Assembly: GCF_027923225.1 (NCBI RefSeq)
Contig: NZ_BSDI01000010.1
Location: 1-64,000 of the forward strand
DNA length: 64,000 nucleotides
Reading direction: 5' to 3'
From: Phytohabitans aurantiacus
GTDB lineage: Bacteria > Actinomycetota > Actinomycetes > Mycobacteriales > Micromonosporaceae
How positions within the stretch are numbered: position 1 is the stretch's first letter; each line of letters begins with the position of its first letter. Of the stretch, positions 42,042-49,905 are shown one piece after another. A model generated the notes under the pieces. That model was not told the DNA's origin and made no database searches. It saw only the letters and a list, made by a program, of their open reading frames with translations. Made by a program: the position numbers and the translations under genes.

Positions 42042-42200
42042 TCAGTTCTCGACCGGGTAGGCGGAGCAGTACTCCAGGGTGTCGGAGTTGCGGATCATGT
42101 CGATCGCGTCCTCGGCCTGGCTGGTGGGCACGGTCAGGGTCTTGATCTGGCCGGTGCCGAGGTTGCGGTAGTGGATCTCGGTCTGGGCGGTGGTGGTCAT
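42042..42200 (-). CDS. Small hypothetical phage protein
   Basis: A 52-aa protein (MTTTAQTEIHYRNLGTGQIK...), with GAAGGAGC before the ATG. It is the first gene behind the repeat-containing promoter at 42231-42269. Unknown function. Confidence 0.6.
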   Translation of the reverse strand: MTTTAQTEIHYRNLGTGQIKTLTVPTSQAEDAIDMIRNSDTLEYCSAYPVEN

Positions 42201-42230
42201 CTGGGGCTCCTTCGTGGGTTCCTGTCTTGC

Positions 42231-42269
42231 CGTCCCCACTAGTATGACACGTCCCCACTAAGGTGACAA
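42231..42269 (-). promoter_or_regulatory. Promoter with two 19-bp direct repeats
   Basis: Read leftward: TTGTCA (plus-strand 42264-42269), 17 bases, CATACT (plus-strand 42241-42246). On the plus strand CGTCCCCACTA is present at 42231 and 42250, each followed by a TGACA-ending segment, 19 bases apart. The repeats overlap the -10 and spacer, so a regulator binding them would control this promoter. Confidence 0.55.
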
Positions 42270-42289
42270 GTCCTCAAGGGTGACCTGAG

Positions 42290-42895
42290 TCACATCAGCG
42301 CCGGCCACACGTGGACCAGGCCCTCCACCAGCGCAGACATCCCGCACCCGCAGCCCTCGCCCCGACAGCGGCAGGCCTGCGCCCGGCACACCAGCACGTC
42401 CCCCGGCGCGCGGTAGACCAGCCGCTCCTGGCAGGCCGGGCACTCGACACGCGGCAGCAGCAGCCCCTCGTCGACGGGCAGGGCCAGGGCGTCGCGGAGC
42501 CAGGCGTCCTCGTCGCGCAGGTGCTGGGCCACGACAGCTGCGGCGCCGGCAGGGAGCGCGGGGATGCGGGCGGCGATGCGGTGCAGCAGGTCCCCGGGGC
42601 CTGGGGCCGCCCGGTCGGCGATCCAGCCCAGGCGCCGATCGGATCGTGCGCGCAGCTCGGCCCACCAGGTCGTTCGGGTCGGCTGGTCGAGGGTGGCGAT
42701 CGCGCCGACGGTGGGGTCGCCGTGGCCGCCGGTGGTGATGCGGGTGCCCCAGACGGTGGAGCGGAGGACGGAGGCGGCGGGTAGCTGGTCGGCGACGTTC
42801 TGGGCGGTCTCGCGGGCGACGAGGGTGTCGAGGACGAGGCGCGCGGCGTGCAGGGAGCAGGCGACGGTGGTGGCGTGGAGCTGGTGCGGGTGCAT
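42290..42895 (-). CDS. Hypothetical protein with Cys-rich C-terminus
   Basis: A 201-aa protein, mostly helical, ending in a zinc-ribbon-like segment with several cysteines (VECPACQERLVYR; VCRAQACRCRGEGCGCG). Zinc binding is likely. It follows the WhiB gene by 3 bases, so the two are co-translated. No family name is assigned. Confidence 0.65.
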   Translation of the reverse strand: MHPHQLHATTVACSLHAARLVLDTLVARETAQNVADQLPAASVLRSTVWGTRITTGGHGDPTVGAIATLDQPTRTTWWAELRARSDRRLGWIADRAAPGPGDLLHRIAARIPALPAGAAAVVAQHLRDEDAWLRDALALPVDEGLLLPRVECPACQERLVYRAPGDVLVCRAQACRCRGEGCGCGMSALVEGLVHVWPALM

Positions 42896-42898
42896 CGG

Positions 42899-43195
42899 CT
42901 ACTCCCGGGCGAGGTCGGCGAGCGCAGCGCGATCCGTGAGCATCGCGGCGCGATCGGTCGGCGTGGTACCGCCCCAGACGCCGTGCCGCTGCTCCGTGTC
43001 CAGGGCCCAGGCGAGGCAGGGGCGGCGTGCGGGGCAACGCCAGCAGAGGGCGAGGGCGCGGCTGTAGTCGGAGAAACCGCGGCTGTCCGGCGAGTAGAAG
43101 GCGCTCGCGTTGTCCGGGTTGCAGGCCAGATCGCGGCGTCCGGCGACCGGTGGCCACCTGCGGGCGGAGACGAGGTCGTTGGGCATCGCGGGCAT
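42899..43195 (-). CDS. WhiB-family iron-sulfur regulator
   Basis: A 98-aa protein with the four-cysteine WhiB pattern: DLACNPDN, then ALCWRCPARRPCLAWAL, then the turn GVWGGTTPTDRAAM. The family carries a 4Fe-4S cluster and binds sigma factor region 4. Phage-borne WhiB proteins (as in mycobacteriophage TM4) can interfere with host WhiB function. ATG at 43195 follows GGAGG. Confidence 0.9.
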   Translation of the reverse strand: MPAMPNDLVSARRWPPVAGRRDLACNPDNASAFYSPDSRGFSDYSRALALCWRCPARRPCLAWALDTEQRHGVWGGTTPTDRAAMLTDRAALADLARE

Positions 43196-43206
43196 TGGGG
43201 CCTCCG

Positions 43207-43380
43207 TCAGCGGATGCGGCGGGAGAGTGCGACGAGGACCTGGCCGATCCACACGACGGCCAGGGCGAGCAGGATCGCGCTAGCGGGGTCGAAGCGGGCC
43301 TCGGCGGTGGCGGCGTAGGCGAGGACCAGGGCGATGAGGACGGCGACGGCCGCCCCCACCGCTACGGCGACCCGGATCAT
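43207..43380 (-). CDS. Small two-TM protein
   Basis: A 57-aa protein (MIRVAVAVGAAVAVLIALVL..., ILLALAVVWIGQVLVALSRR...). Two hydrophobic helices separated by a short charged turn and a basic C-terminus. The ATG overlaps the stop of the upstream gene by 4 bases. Unknown function. Confidence 0.6.
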   Translation of the reverse strand: MIRVAVAVGAAVAVLIALVLAYAATAEARFDPASAILLALAVVWIGQVLVALSRRIR

Positions 43381-43658
43381 CGAGTGGCCTTAGCAGGCGC
43401 GGCACGCCGCACCTTCACGGCGCCGCGCGGCAGCTTCCCGACGTTGACCATCGTGGCTGCGAGGGACTCGGCGTGCTCCTTGTCGTCGCACGCCACCTCG
43501 ACCACACCGCCGATCACGCACGGCTGCTTGGTCTGGCGGAGCCGGCCGCCGGTCCCCTCGAAGCGGGATCGGAACTTCCACCACCAGTTGGCGCCGGCCG
43601 GACTGGACGCCTCGACGGCGCCTTCGTTGACCTCGACCACCCACGCTCGCTCAGCCAC
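43377..43658 (-). CDS. Small hypothetical phage protein
   Basis: A 93-aa protein (MAERAWVVEVNEGAVEASSP...) with a central strand-rich region and basic C-terminus. Overlaps both neighbours by 4-8 bases in a tight operon. No family recognised. Confidence 0.6.
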   Translation of the reverse strand: MAERAWVVEVNEGAVEASSPAGANWWWKFRSRFEGTGGRLRQTKQPCVIGGVVEVACDDKEHAESLAATMVNVGKLPRGAVKVRRAAPAKATR

Positions 43659-45042
43659 GGTGGCCGCCGGTGGGCCAGCGGGCGGTGCGGTCCATCAGGT
43701 CGACCGGCCGCTCCCCGACGATCACAGGGCCGCCTGCGCTGACCGGGCCACCACGGCGGACCTGGCGGGGCAGCTCGACGAGGGATGCATCGACACGGAC
43801 ACCGACATGGTCGGCGAGGGCATGGGCCAGGACCTGGCCGATCTCGCGGGCGGTGTCGGCCGTGGCGAAGGCGCCGACGAGCGCGTCGCCGTGCCAGCGG
43901 TCGAGGCCGGGGCCGCCGACGGTGAGGCGGATGGCGTAGCGGCCGTCGAGGAGTGCGAGCGCCTGGGCGAGGTCGGCGCGGGCCGTGTCGCGTTCGTCGA
44001 TGGCGGCCTGGAGCGCGTCGGCGATCTTGCGCGCGGCCTCCGCTGCCTCGGGGGCGATCGCGGCCGGCTCTGGGCGGTCGCCGGCACCCACGCGGCCGTC
44101 CTCGACCGTGATCTCGTAACCCAGCGCGGCCGCGAACCCGATGCGGTAACCGCTGGTGGCGAGCAGGCGGTTGGCGTCAGGGGTGAAGCGGGTGGCTGCC
44201 TCGGTGAGGAGCGCCTGGAGCTGTTCGGCGGGGATCTCCTGCCCCTGCGACGGCTCTACGCGGGCCGGGATCGCCGAGACCGGACGCAACGCGCAGTCCG
44301 GGTCGTGGTCCGGCTCCTGCGGCTCGCTGCCCGCCCAGCGCGGCACAGTGATGCCCGTGCAGCAGGGCTCGTCGACGGCCTCCAGCGCATCCCGGGCCTC
44401 CTTGTCGGTCAGCGGACGGGTGGCGAACACCCAGGCGCAGTCGTCTGTGCCCGTCTCCGGTGCGTAAACGTGGACCAGGCCGCCAGTCAGCTCGGCGAGC
44501 AGCGAATGGAGATGGTTGACGTCCGGCTGCTCACACCAGTCCCAGGTCAGCACCAGGGCGTCTTGCGCGCGACGCGAGGAACCGGGGCCGCCGGCGAGTC
44601 GGTAGGTTCCGTGGCCGCACGGTGGCGTGCATCCGCAGTCGGGGTCACGGTCGAAGACGAGGTCGAGGCGGTCGTCCTGGTTGTTGGCGAGGATCTCGTC
44701 TACGCGGTCGAGGAAGCCGGCCAGGTCGAAGTCGCAGCCGCCTTCGGTGCAGTCGCGTTCGCAGGTGTGGGCTCGGGCTTCGCGGATGGCGCGCAACTGG
44801 CGGTGGGCGTGGTCGGCTGCCGGGGCAGCGGTGATCAGCCTGTCCAGGCGGGCCCGGAGGCGGTCGCGTTCGGCGGCGAAGTTGCCTGCGCGGTTGCTGG
44901 CGGTGAGGTGCCTGGCGTCGGCTCGTGCGGCTCGTGCGGTCTCGGCTTCGACGCGGGCGAGGGCCTGGTCGCGGGCTTCCTCGGCGGTCTTGATGCGGTC
45001 GAGGAGGTCGTCGGCGAGGGTGGCTGGCTGTTCGTCGGTCAT
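43651..45042 (-). CDS. Large hypothetical protein with N-terminal coiled coil
   Basis: A 463-aa protein. Residues 10-85 are coiled coil (LLDRIKTAEEARDQALARVE; ASNRAGNFAAERDRLRARLD). A Cys-rich patch follows (HTCERDCTEGGCDFD; DCGCTPPCGHG). A later segment (LEAVDEPCCTGITVPRW) and a second helical region near the end complete it. No known domain is recognised. Its size and position in the early operon suggest a DNA-metabolism or take-over role, unproven. Confidence 0.6.
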   Translation of the reverse strand: MTDEQPATLADDLLDRIKTAEEARDQALARVEAETARAARADARHLTASNRAGNFAAERDRLRARLDRLITAAPAADHAHRQLRAIREARAHTCERDCTEGGCDFDLAGFLDRVDEILANNQDDRLDLVFDRDPDCGCTPPCGHGTYRLAGGPGSSRRAQDALVLTWDWCEQPDVNHLHSLLAELTGGLVHVYAPETGTDDCAWVFATRPLTDKEARDALEAVDEPCCTGITVPRWAGSEPQEPDHDPDCALRPVSAIPARVEPSQGQEIPAEQLQALLTEAATRFTPDANRLLATSGYRIGFAAALGYEITVEDGRVGAGDRPEPAAIAPEAAEAARKIADALQAAIDERDTARADLAQALALLDGRYAIRLTVGGPGLDRWHGDALVGAFATADTAREIGQVLAHALADHVGVRVDASLVELPRQVRRGGPVSAGGPVIVGERPVDLMDRTARWPTGGHRG

Positions 45043-45263
45043 GGGTGCTCCTGTGTGGGTGTTGGCCACCAGTCGTCGTCGGTGGCGTCGAGTTCGGCTC
45101 GGATTTCGCGGGCTCGGGTGTGGTCGACGTACGGGTAGAGGCGGCCCAGTTCCTCGTCTGGGTCTGGTGTGGACGGTCGGTGGACGTGGGCTTGGGCGCG
45201 GGCGATCGCGGTCTGTGCGGACTGCCGGGCGGCGCGCTCGCGGGCGGTGAGGTAGGGGGTCAT
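45039..45263 (-). CDS. Small hypothetical phage protein
   Basis: A 74-aa charged helical protein (MTPYLTARERAARQSAQTAI..., ELDATDDDWWPTPTQEHP). The 4-base overlaps at both ends mark it as a real operon member; the reading frame extends further upstream only through repeats of the neighbouring gene. Confidence 0.6.
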   Translation of the reverse strand: MTPYLTARERAARQSAQTAIARAQAHVHRPSTPDPDEELGRLYPYVDHTRAREIRAELDATDDDWWPTPTQEHP

Positions 45264-45532
45264 CGGGTGGTCCGTGGGGTGACGCCGCAGAGGGGGCAGC
45301 GGCGGGAGGCGCCGCCCTGGCGCTTGAGGGCGCGTTCTCGGGTCTTGGTGCCGGTCCAGGTGCGGGCGAGGGTCCAGGTGATGCCTGCGGCGGCTACGAC
45401 GGCGAGGAGGCGGGCGCCTGTGCCTGCGGCGTGGTGGGCGAGGCGGGCGTCGAGGTCGCGGGCCCAGCCGAGGTAGTGGCGGGCGTGGCGGTATGGGCGG
45501 TCGAAGTGGAGGAGGTAGATCGTGCCGATCAT
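45260..45532 (-). CDS. GIY-YIG nuclease-like protein
   Basis: A 90-aa protein with GTIYLLHFDRPYRHARHYLG near residues 3-22 (the GIY...YIG pair is IYLL...HYLG), then RDLDARLAHHAAGTGARLL and a basic WTGTKTRERALKRQ. This is the short single-domain GIY-YIG form common in actinophages. Nuclease activity is inferred; the C-terminal Cys pair (RRCPLCGV) may bind zinc. Confidence 0.75.
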   Translation of the reverse strand: MIGTIYLLHFDRPYRHARHYLGWARDLDARLAHHAAGTGARLLAVVAAAGITWTLARTWTGTKTRERALKRQGGASRRCPLCGVTPRTTR

Positions 45533-46446
45533 CAGGCGCTCCTGGGCTGGAGGAGGGCGAGGTGTGCGCGGCGGACTTGGGCGCGGATCTCGTCGGCCTC
45601 GGGGTCGTCGTCGGTTCGGTCGTGGGGTGCTGGGGTGGGTGGTGCTCCGCGGCGGCAGAGGGGGCATGCGGGCTTGCCGTCGGGGCGGCGGCCGGCGGCG
45701 AGGCCGGGGTGGTCGGGGCAGTGCGTGGGGGTCTGCTCGGCCTGTTCTGCGACGGGAGATGGATCTTGGGGGAAGTCGTCGCGCGCGGACGCTGATGCGG
45801 CCGTGGAAACCCTGTGGTGGTTTGGCTGGTCGGGGTTGTGTCTAGGTCCGTGGTGGGTGGCTGGTCCCTGTGGGACCAGCAGGTCAGTCCCACAGGGACC
45901 AGCAGGTGCCCCGATGTCAGTCCCAGAAGGACCAGCAGGTTTGAGGGCTGCTGGTCCTTCTGGCACCAGCAGGTCTGCCTCTTCTGCGGGTCCCTCTGGG
46001 ACCAGCAGGTCACCCTGTCCGGGCGTTGGGTCGCGACGGCCGGGGTAGCGGCCGCGGTTCGCGTCGCGGATGCGCTCGACCTCCAGGCGGTGCCGTGCGG
46101 GCGTCCACACGTCGATCCGGTCGAGGAGGTCGACGGGCAGGGCGAGGCGGTACTCGTCGGCGTGCCCGGGGCGTGCGCCGGGGCGGACGAGGCGGAGCAG
46201 GCCGAGTCGTGCCAGGTGCTGCACGGCGCGCTTGACGGAGCCGAAGTGGAGCTCCAGGTCGACGGCGAGGCGGGCGAGGCCGGGGCGGACGCGGGTGCCG
46301 TCGGCGTCGGCGTAGGCGGCGCAGCGTGCGGCGACGGCTTTGATGGTGGCGCCGGTGATGTTCTTGCCGGCCACCTTGACGGTGCCGAACCGGACTCGCG
46401 CCAGGACGTCGGTCCAGTCGCGGACGGTGGCGCTGTCGTCGGTCAC
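45532..46446 (-). CDS. HTH replication initiator-like protein
   Basis: A 304-aa protein from GTG 46446. The N-terminal winged-helix domain (about 1-115: TIKAVAARCAAYADADGTRV; LAVDLELHFGSVKRAVQHLA; LGLLRLVRPG) matches phage replication proteins of the lambda O/DnaT-like type. The middle contains repeats of the form DLLVPEGPA, encoded by five 23-bp DNA repeats. The C-terminal part has a zinc-ribbon-like CPDHPGLAAGRRPDGKPACPLC. An initiator with its origin inside its gene is a lambda-like arrangement. Confidence 0.7.
   Translation of the reverse strand: MTDDSATVRDWTDVLARVRFGTVKVAGKNITGATIKAVAARCAAYADADGTRVRPGLARLAVDLELHFGSVKRAVQHLARLGLLRLVRPGARPGHADEYRLALPVDLLDRIDVWTPARHRLEVERIRDANRGRYPGRRDPTPGQGDLLVPEGPAEEADLLVPEGPAALKPAGPSGTDIGAPAGPCGTDLLVPQGPATHHGPRHNPDQPNHHRVSTAASASARDDFPQDPSPVAEQAEQTPTHCPDHPGLAAGRRPDGKPACPLCRRGAPPTPAPHDRTDDDPEADEIRAQVRRAHLALLQPRSA
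45862..46010. repeat. Five 23-bp iterons, candidate phage replication origin
   Basis: Units at 45862, 45885, 45918, 45952 and 45988. Each is a near-palindromic GTCCC-(3-4 bases)-GGGAC core followed by CAGCAGGT; units 1 and 2 abut and the rest are 33-36 bases apart. ACCAGCAGGT is identical in all five. They lie within the coding sequence of the initiator-like gene. Confidence 0.7.
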
Positions 46447-46498
46447 CCCGTGGCTCCTGTTTCTGTGTCGATCTTGTGAGGGATGTGGGTCGGCCCCA

Positions 46499-46945
46499 CT
46501 ACGCGGCGGCCGGCGGCGACGCCCTGGCGGCGGCGGCACGGGGGCGGCCAACGGGTGGGAAGTTGGCGGCCAGGCCGAGACGGCGGCGTGCGGTGTTGAT
46601 TCGCCACCCAGGCACGCCGCCGAGCTGCGCGCCGATCGCGGCGTCGCTCAGGCCCTGGGCGTGGAGCCGGCGGACCTCGTCGTCATCGAGGGCGACCCTG
46701 GCCAGCGCGACCGGGCCAGGGCGGGCCGGCATGACGGCGACCAGCACCGGCCCTGGGTACGCCTCCCAGCCGGGCTCCTGGGCGGCGTCGTGGATGTCCC
46801 ACTCCTCGACCGGGCCGGCGATGATGGCCCCGGCCTCGGCGGCGTACGCCGGTAGCAGGTCGGCGGCCTCCGCGATCAGCTCGGAGCGGTGGAAGGTCTG
46901 GTCGATGATGGGCCAGACGCAGCGCAGTGCGAAGGCTCCGCTCAC
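46499..46945 (-). CDS. HTH-containing hypothetical protein
   Basis: A 148-aa protein from GTG 46945. The N-terminal half is a small mixed domain (DLLPAYAAEAGAIIAGPVEE); the C-terminal half holds a homeodomain-like HTH (RRLHAQGLSDAAIGAQLGGV, then WRINTARRRLGL). Probably a DNA-binding accessory of the replication operon. Upstream codons of the open frame are low-complexity and overlap the next genes. Confidence 0.6.
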   Translation of the reverse strand: MSGAFALRCVWPIIDQTFHRSELIAEAADLLPAYAAEAGAIIAGPVEEWDIHDAAQEPGWEAYPGPVLVAVMPARPGPVALARVALDDDEVRRLHAQGLSDAAIGAQLGGVPGWRINTARRRLGLAANFPPVGRPRAAAARASPPAAA

Positions 46946-47136
46946 CGGTCGTCCTCGCGTTCTCCGAGCCGGTCGGGCACGTCGGGCGCGGGCGGGAGCC
47001 GGTGGCGCGGGTGCTTGTGCGGCATGTGGCAGGTGCACGGCTGGTCGCCGTCGGCGTCGGGCGGTGCGTCTGGGTCTGGCTGGTAGATGCACACCGACGC
47101 GAAGACCGGCGTCACCGGGGGCCGGCGGCGGCTCAT
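46942..47136 (-). CDS. Small hypothetical protein with Cys/His motif
   Basis: A 64-aa protein (MSRRRPPVTPVFASVCIYQP..., CTCHMPHKHPRH) with a CxC...H-rich segment that could bind metal. Coupled on both sides by GTGA and ATGA overlaps. Confidence 0.55.
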   Translation of the reverse strand: MSRRRPPVTPVFASVCIYQPDPDAPPDADGDQPCTCHMPHKHPRHRLPPAPDVPDRLGEREDDR

Positions 47137-47309
47137 CGCTTGCCCCGGGGACCGTGGCCGATGTGCCAGGCACCGCAGTGCCGGCACTGGTACACCTGGT
47201 ACCGGGACCTGAGGGCCCCGCGGCGGCGTACGAGGCTGGTGATCTGTGCGAGGGCGGCCTTGCGGGTGGGCTGGGCCTGCTTGCCCTCACAGCCGCGGCC
47301 CTTCGTCAT
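47133..47309 (-). CDS. Small zinc-ribbon-like protein
   Basis: A 58-aa basic protein (MTKGRGCEGKQAQPTRKAAL..., YQVYQCRHCGAWHIGHGPRG). The YxCxxCxxWHIGH pattern is a compact zinc-binding motif frequent in actinophage early proteins. Overlaps neighbours by 4 bases each side. Confidence 0.65.
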   Translation of the reverse strand: MTKGRGCEGKQAQPTRKAALAQITSLVRRRGALRSRYQVYQCRHCGAWHIGHGPRGKR

Positions 47310-47539
47310 GACGCACGCTCCCGGACGTGCACGCGGTGGTAGATCCGCGACCGTCCCTTGTCAGCCCCGCCCAGCGGCGTCGACGTGGTCGGCGTGGGCC
47401 GGCCGGCGTCGTTCGTCGGCACCACGACGACGCCGATGCCGGCCAGCGCGGCCTGGAGCCACTCCAGCTCGCGGGCGGTACCAATGGCCCAGACCTCGAG
47501 ACCCATGGCGACCTTGGCCGGCTTGAGCGGGTCACCCAT
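47306..47539 (-). CDS. Small hypothetical phage protein
   Basis: A 77-aa alpha/beta protein (LEVWAIGTARELEWLQAALA...; KGRSRIYHRVHV). Overlaps at both ends. No family recognised. Confidence 0.6.
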   Translation of the reverse strand: MGDPLKPAKVAMGLEVWAIGTARELEWLQAALAGIGVVVVPTNDAGRPTPTTSTPLGGADKGRSRIYHRVHVRERAS

Positions 47540-47987
47540 GGCCGTCTCCGTAGCCGCCCAGCTGGAGCAGGCGGGCCAGCTCGGGGCAGTCCACGCCAGG
47601 GCCGCACTCCGGCGTCATCGCGGCCGGGTGGGCGCACAGGCCGTCGACCGGGCTGATGTGGCGGCAGCCGTCAACCGGACGGATCTCCATCAGGTCGACG
47701 ACGTTGCGGACCTCGTGGGCCAGGTCGCGCCGTACGCTGGCAAGCTGGCCGCGAAGGTGGGCGATGTCCGCAGCCAGAGCGTCGCGCTCCCGGGCCACGC
47801 GGCCGACTTCGTCCCGCAGGACGGGCACGTCCTCCGCGACGGCGAGGGCCAGGAGCCGAACCGTGAGGGTCTCGTCGCGCTCCCGGGCCTCGCACAACGC
47901 GGTGTACCGGTCGCCGATGGCGTCCAAGTCGGCCGGGCCTGGGGCCGGTGCCGGGCCGACCCCAGGGAATTCGACGATGTCAGCCAT
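47532..47987 (-). CDS. Hypothetical protein with coiled coil and Cys-rich end
   Basis: A 151-aa protein: a helical, coiled-coil N-terminal part (VLRDEVGRVARERDALAADI) and a C-terminal Cys/His-rich part (DGCRHISPVDGLCAHP; TPECGPGVDCPEL). Encoded between the helicase and small zinc-ribbon genes with 8-base overlaps. Unknown role. Confidence 0.6.
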   Translation of the reverse strand: MADIVEFPGVGPAPAPGPADLDAIGDRYTALCEARERDETLTVRLLALAVAEDVPVLRDEVGRVARERDALAADIAHLRGQLASVRRDLAHEVRNVVDLMEIRPVDGCRHISPVDGLCAHPAAMTPECGPGVDCPELARLLQLGGYGDGHG

Positions 47988-49905
47988 GGGTCACCAGCGC
48001 GCGCTGCTTGGTGGTCATCCAGGCCGGGTACTCGCCGGGCGCGAGCGGCTCCGGGTACGCGCGTTCCGGCTCGGGCGCCGGCAGCGGTGGCAGGTCGCCG
48101 GGCTCGTCCAGGTCAGCCAACTCGTACAGCTCGTCGACCAGGTCGCCGCACAGGTCGGTGAGGGAGGCCAAGCCGTGCGCCTCGCGGATTAGCTCGGCCA
48201 GTGCCGGGCCGGGCGGCTCTGCCTTGGCCGGGCCAGCGCCGAACGGCCCGGCCTGGTCGGAGGGGTCCGGGTCTACCCGGTACAGAGCGCTGTCGTCGAC
48301 GTCGGGCATGATCGCGGCAGGCGGGTGCACCTTCGCGACGATCCGCTGCCGCTCGATACCGTGGCCGGGTGCGCCGCGCACCACTACGGGGACGCCGTGG
48401 TCGTGGAGCCGCTCCACCCAGCGGGTCGAGAAGTCGTCCAGGATGTCGACGGCGCGGGTGACGGTGACGTACAGGAGCATCAGCTCGGCCGCGTCCAGCA
48501 CGAGGGCGTAGCGGCCGCTGTCCCGGTCTGGCCACGGCCGGGGGAACGGCTCCTTGAAGTCCGGCGCGACCTGAACGGTGCCCCACTGGCGGCCCTTAGA
48601 CTTGTGCGCTGTGGAGACGGTGACCTCTGCACCCGTCTCGGAGGCGAGGCTGTCGGCAACCTTGACGATCTTGTCGGGGCCGTGGTCGTCGATCAGCTTG
48701 ACGATCGTGGCGAGCTGGGCGCCGTCGTCGAGGGCGGCGTACTCGCGCACCGCCTCCCAGGAGTCGAAGGCAACCAATTCGGGGTGGTCGGCCCGCTTGC
48801 CGTCCATCAGCCGCAGGGCGGCCTGGGCAAACCTCTTGATCTCCGATGCGCCGCCGACCAGGTGGACCTTGCGGCCGGCCTCGACGTGGTCCATCACGCG
48901 GGCCATGGCGCCGGCGTTGGACCGGCACAGGAGCGCGTCGGCCTGGTCGAGGGGCGCCACGGTGGAGGCGATGCGGTCGAAGCCAATGACGCGCTGCTCG
49001 GCGCCGAGCAGCCGCAGCCACTCGTTCGCACGCTCGGCCACGGCCGGGCCGAAGCGGAAGCTCTGGGCGAGAGTGAGCCGACGGTCGGCGGGCCACGTCG
49101 CGAGCGCGTCAACGGCGCCGCGCCACGCGTAGAGCTGCTGGTACGGATCGCCGACCGCTACGAGCTGGGTGTGGGCTTGGGCGCGCAGCACTGCGGAAAG
49201 GACCGGGTTGGCGTCCTGGGCCTCGTCGAACAGGATGAAGTCGGAGCTGATCCGCGGCTTGGAAAGGGCCCACATCTTGAGGTAGATGTCCGGCTGGAAG
49301 CGGAGCCGGCCACGCGGGTGCGTCAGGTCCTTCCAGGCCAGCTCGGCGATCGGTACGACGAGGCTGGTGAATGCATCGCGGGCGTGCCGGCCGTCGATCC
49401 CGTTGACGGCCGGCACGTGCTGGGGGCCGATCTGGTCGGCGTCCGACTGGCAGTAACGTTCCACCGTGTCCAGCGCCAGCCGGGCCATCTGGCCCGGGGT
49501 GAGGATCACGTCGGCGGCCACCTCGACCGGGCCGTTGAGCACCTTGGTCTCGCGGTACCGACCGCCGGCGAACATGACCTCGGCCGCCTGCTTGCCCGTC
49601 ATACGCGGGGCGCCGATCCGGTGCGCGAGGTCCCGGCCGTGGGTGGCGAACGCCAGGCTGTGGGCGGTGCGGCAGTCGACGGAGGCGGGGAACGCGCCGC
49701 GGGCCTCCTTTGCCAGCGGTGCGTTGTACGCCACGTACAGGCCCCGTCGGCCCGGGTTGGCGGCCTGGTCCTCCTCGGCCGCCAACCGGAGCGTGGTGGT
49801 CTTGCCAGCGCCGGCGACGGCGACCACCACGAGGGACTCCCCATCGCGGAAGTCGTCGATCACGGCCCGCTGCTCGCCTGTGGGCGGGTGCTTCGGACGG
49901 TTCAC
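47980..49905 (-). CDS. UvrD/PcrA-like superfamily 1 DNA helicase
   Basis: A 641-aa helicase predicted to unwind DNA during phage replication. Walker A AVAGAGKTTTLR is at 29-40, motif II ILFDEAQDANP at 224-234, motif III VGDPYQQLYAWRGA at 251-264, a later VSTAHKSKGRQW and LLYVTVTRA (motifs V/VI). It is shorter than host UvrD (700+ aa). The stop overlaps the next gene by 8 bases and the start overlaps the ATPase gene by 4, so the three are translated together. Confidence 0.88.
   Translation of the reverse strand: MNRPKHPPTGEQRAVIDDFRDGESLVVVAVAGAGKTTTLRLAAEEDQAANPGRRGLYVAYNAPLAKEARGAFPASVDCRTAHSLAFATHGRDLAHRIGAPRMTGKQAAEVMFAGGRYRETKVLNGPVEVAADVILTPGQMARLALDTVERYCQSDADQIGPQHVPAVNGIDGRHARDAFTSLVVPIAELAWKDLTHPRGRLRFQPDIYLKMWALSKPRISSDFILFDEAQDANPVLSAVLRAQAHTQLVAVGDPYQQLYAWRGAVDALATWPADRRLTLAQSFRFGPAVAERANEWLRLLGAEQRVIGFDRIASTVAPLDQADALLCRSNAGAMARVMDHVEAGRKVHLVGGASEIKRFAQAALRLMDGKRADHPELVAFDSWEAVREYAALDDGAQLATIVKLIDDHGPDKIVKVADSLASETGAEVTVSTAHKSKGRQWGTVQVAPDFKEPFPRPWPDRDSGRYALVLDAAELMLLYVTVTRAVDILDDFSTRWVERLHDHGVPVVVRGAPGHGIERQRIVAKVHPPAAIMPDVDDSALYRVDPDPSDQAGPFGAGPAKAEPPGPALAELIREAHGLASLTDLCGDLVDELYELADLDEPGDLPPLPAPEPERAYPEPLAPGEYPAWMTTKQRALVTHG

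Noticed and set aside
45862..46010. CRISPR array
   Set aside because: Unit spacing is irregular (0-13 bases between units), repeats are palindromic 23-mers and lie within a coding gene; no cas genes are present.
45039..46013. 324-codon repetitive leftward frame overlapping the initiator-like gene
   Set aside because: Only its last 74 codons look like a gene; the upstream part is the out-of-frame reading of the iterons and a Pro/Arg-rich shadow.
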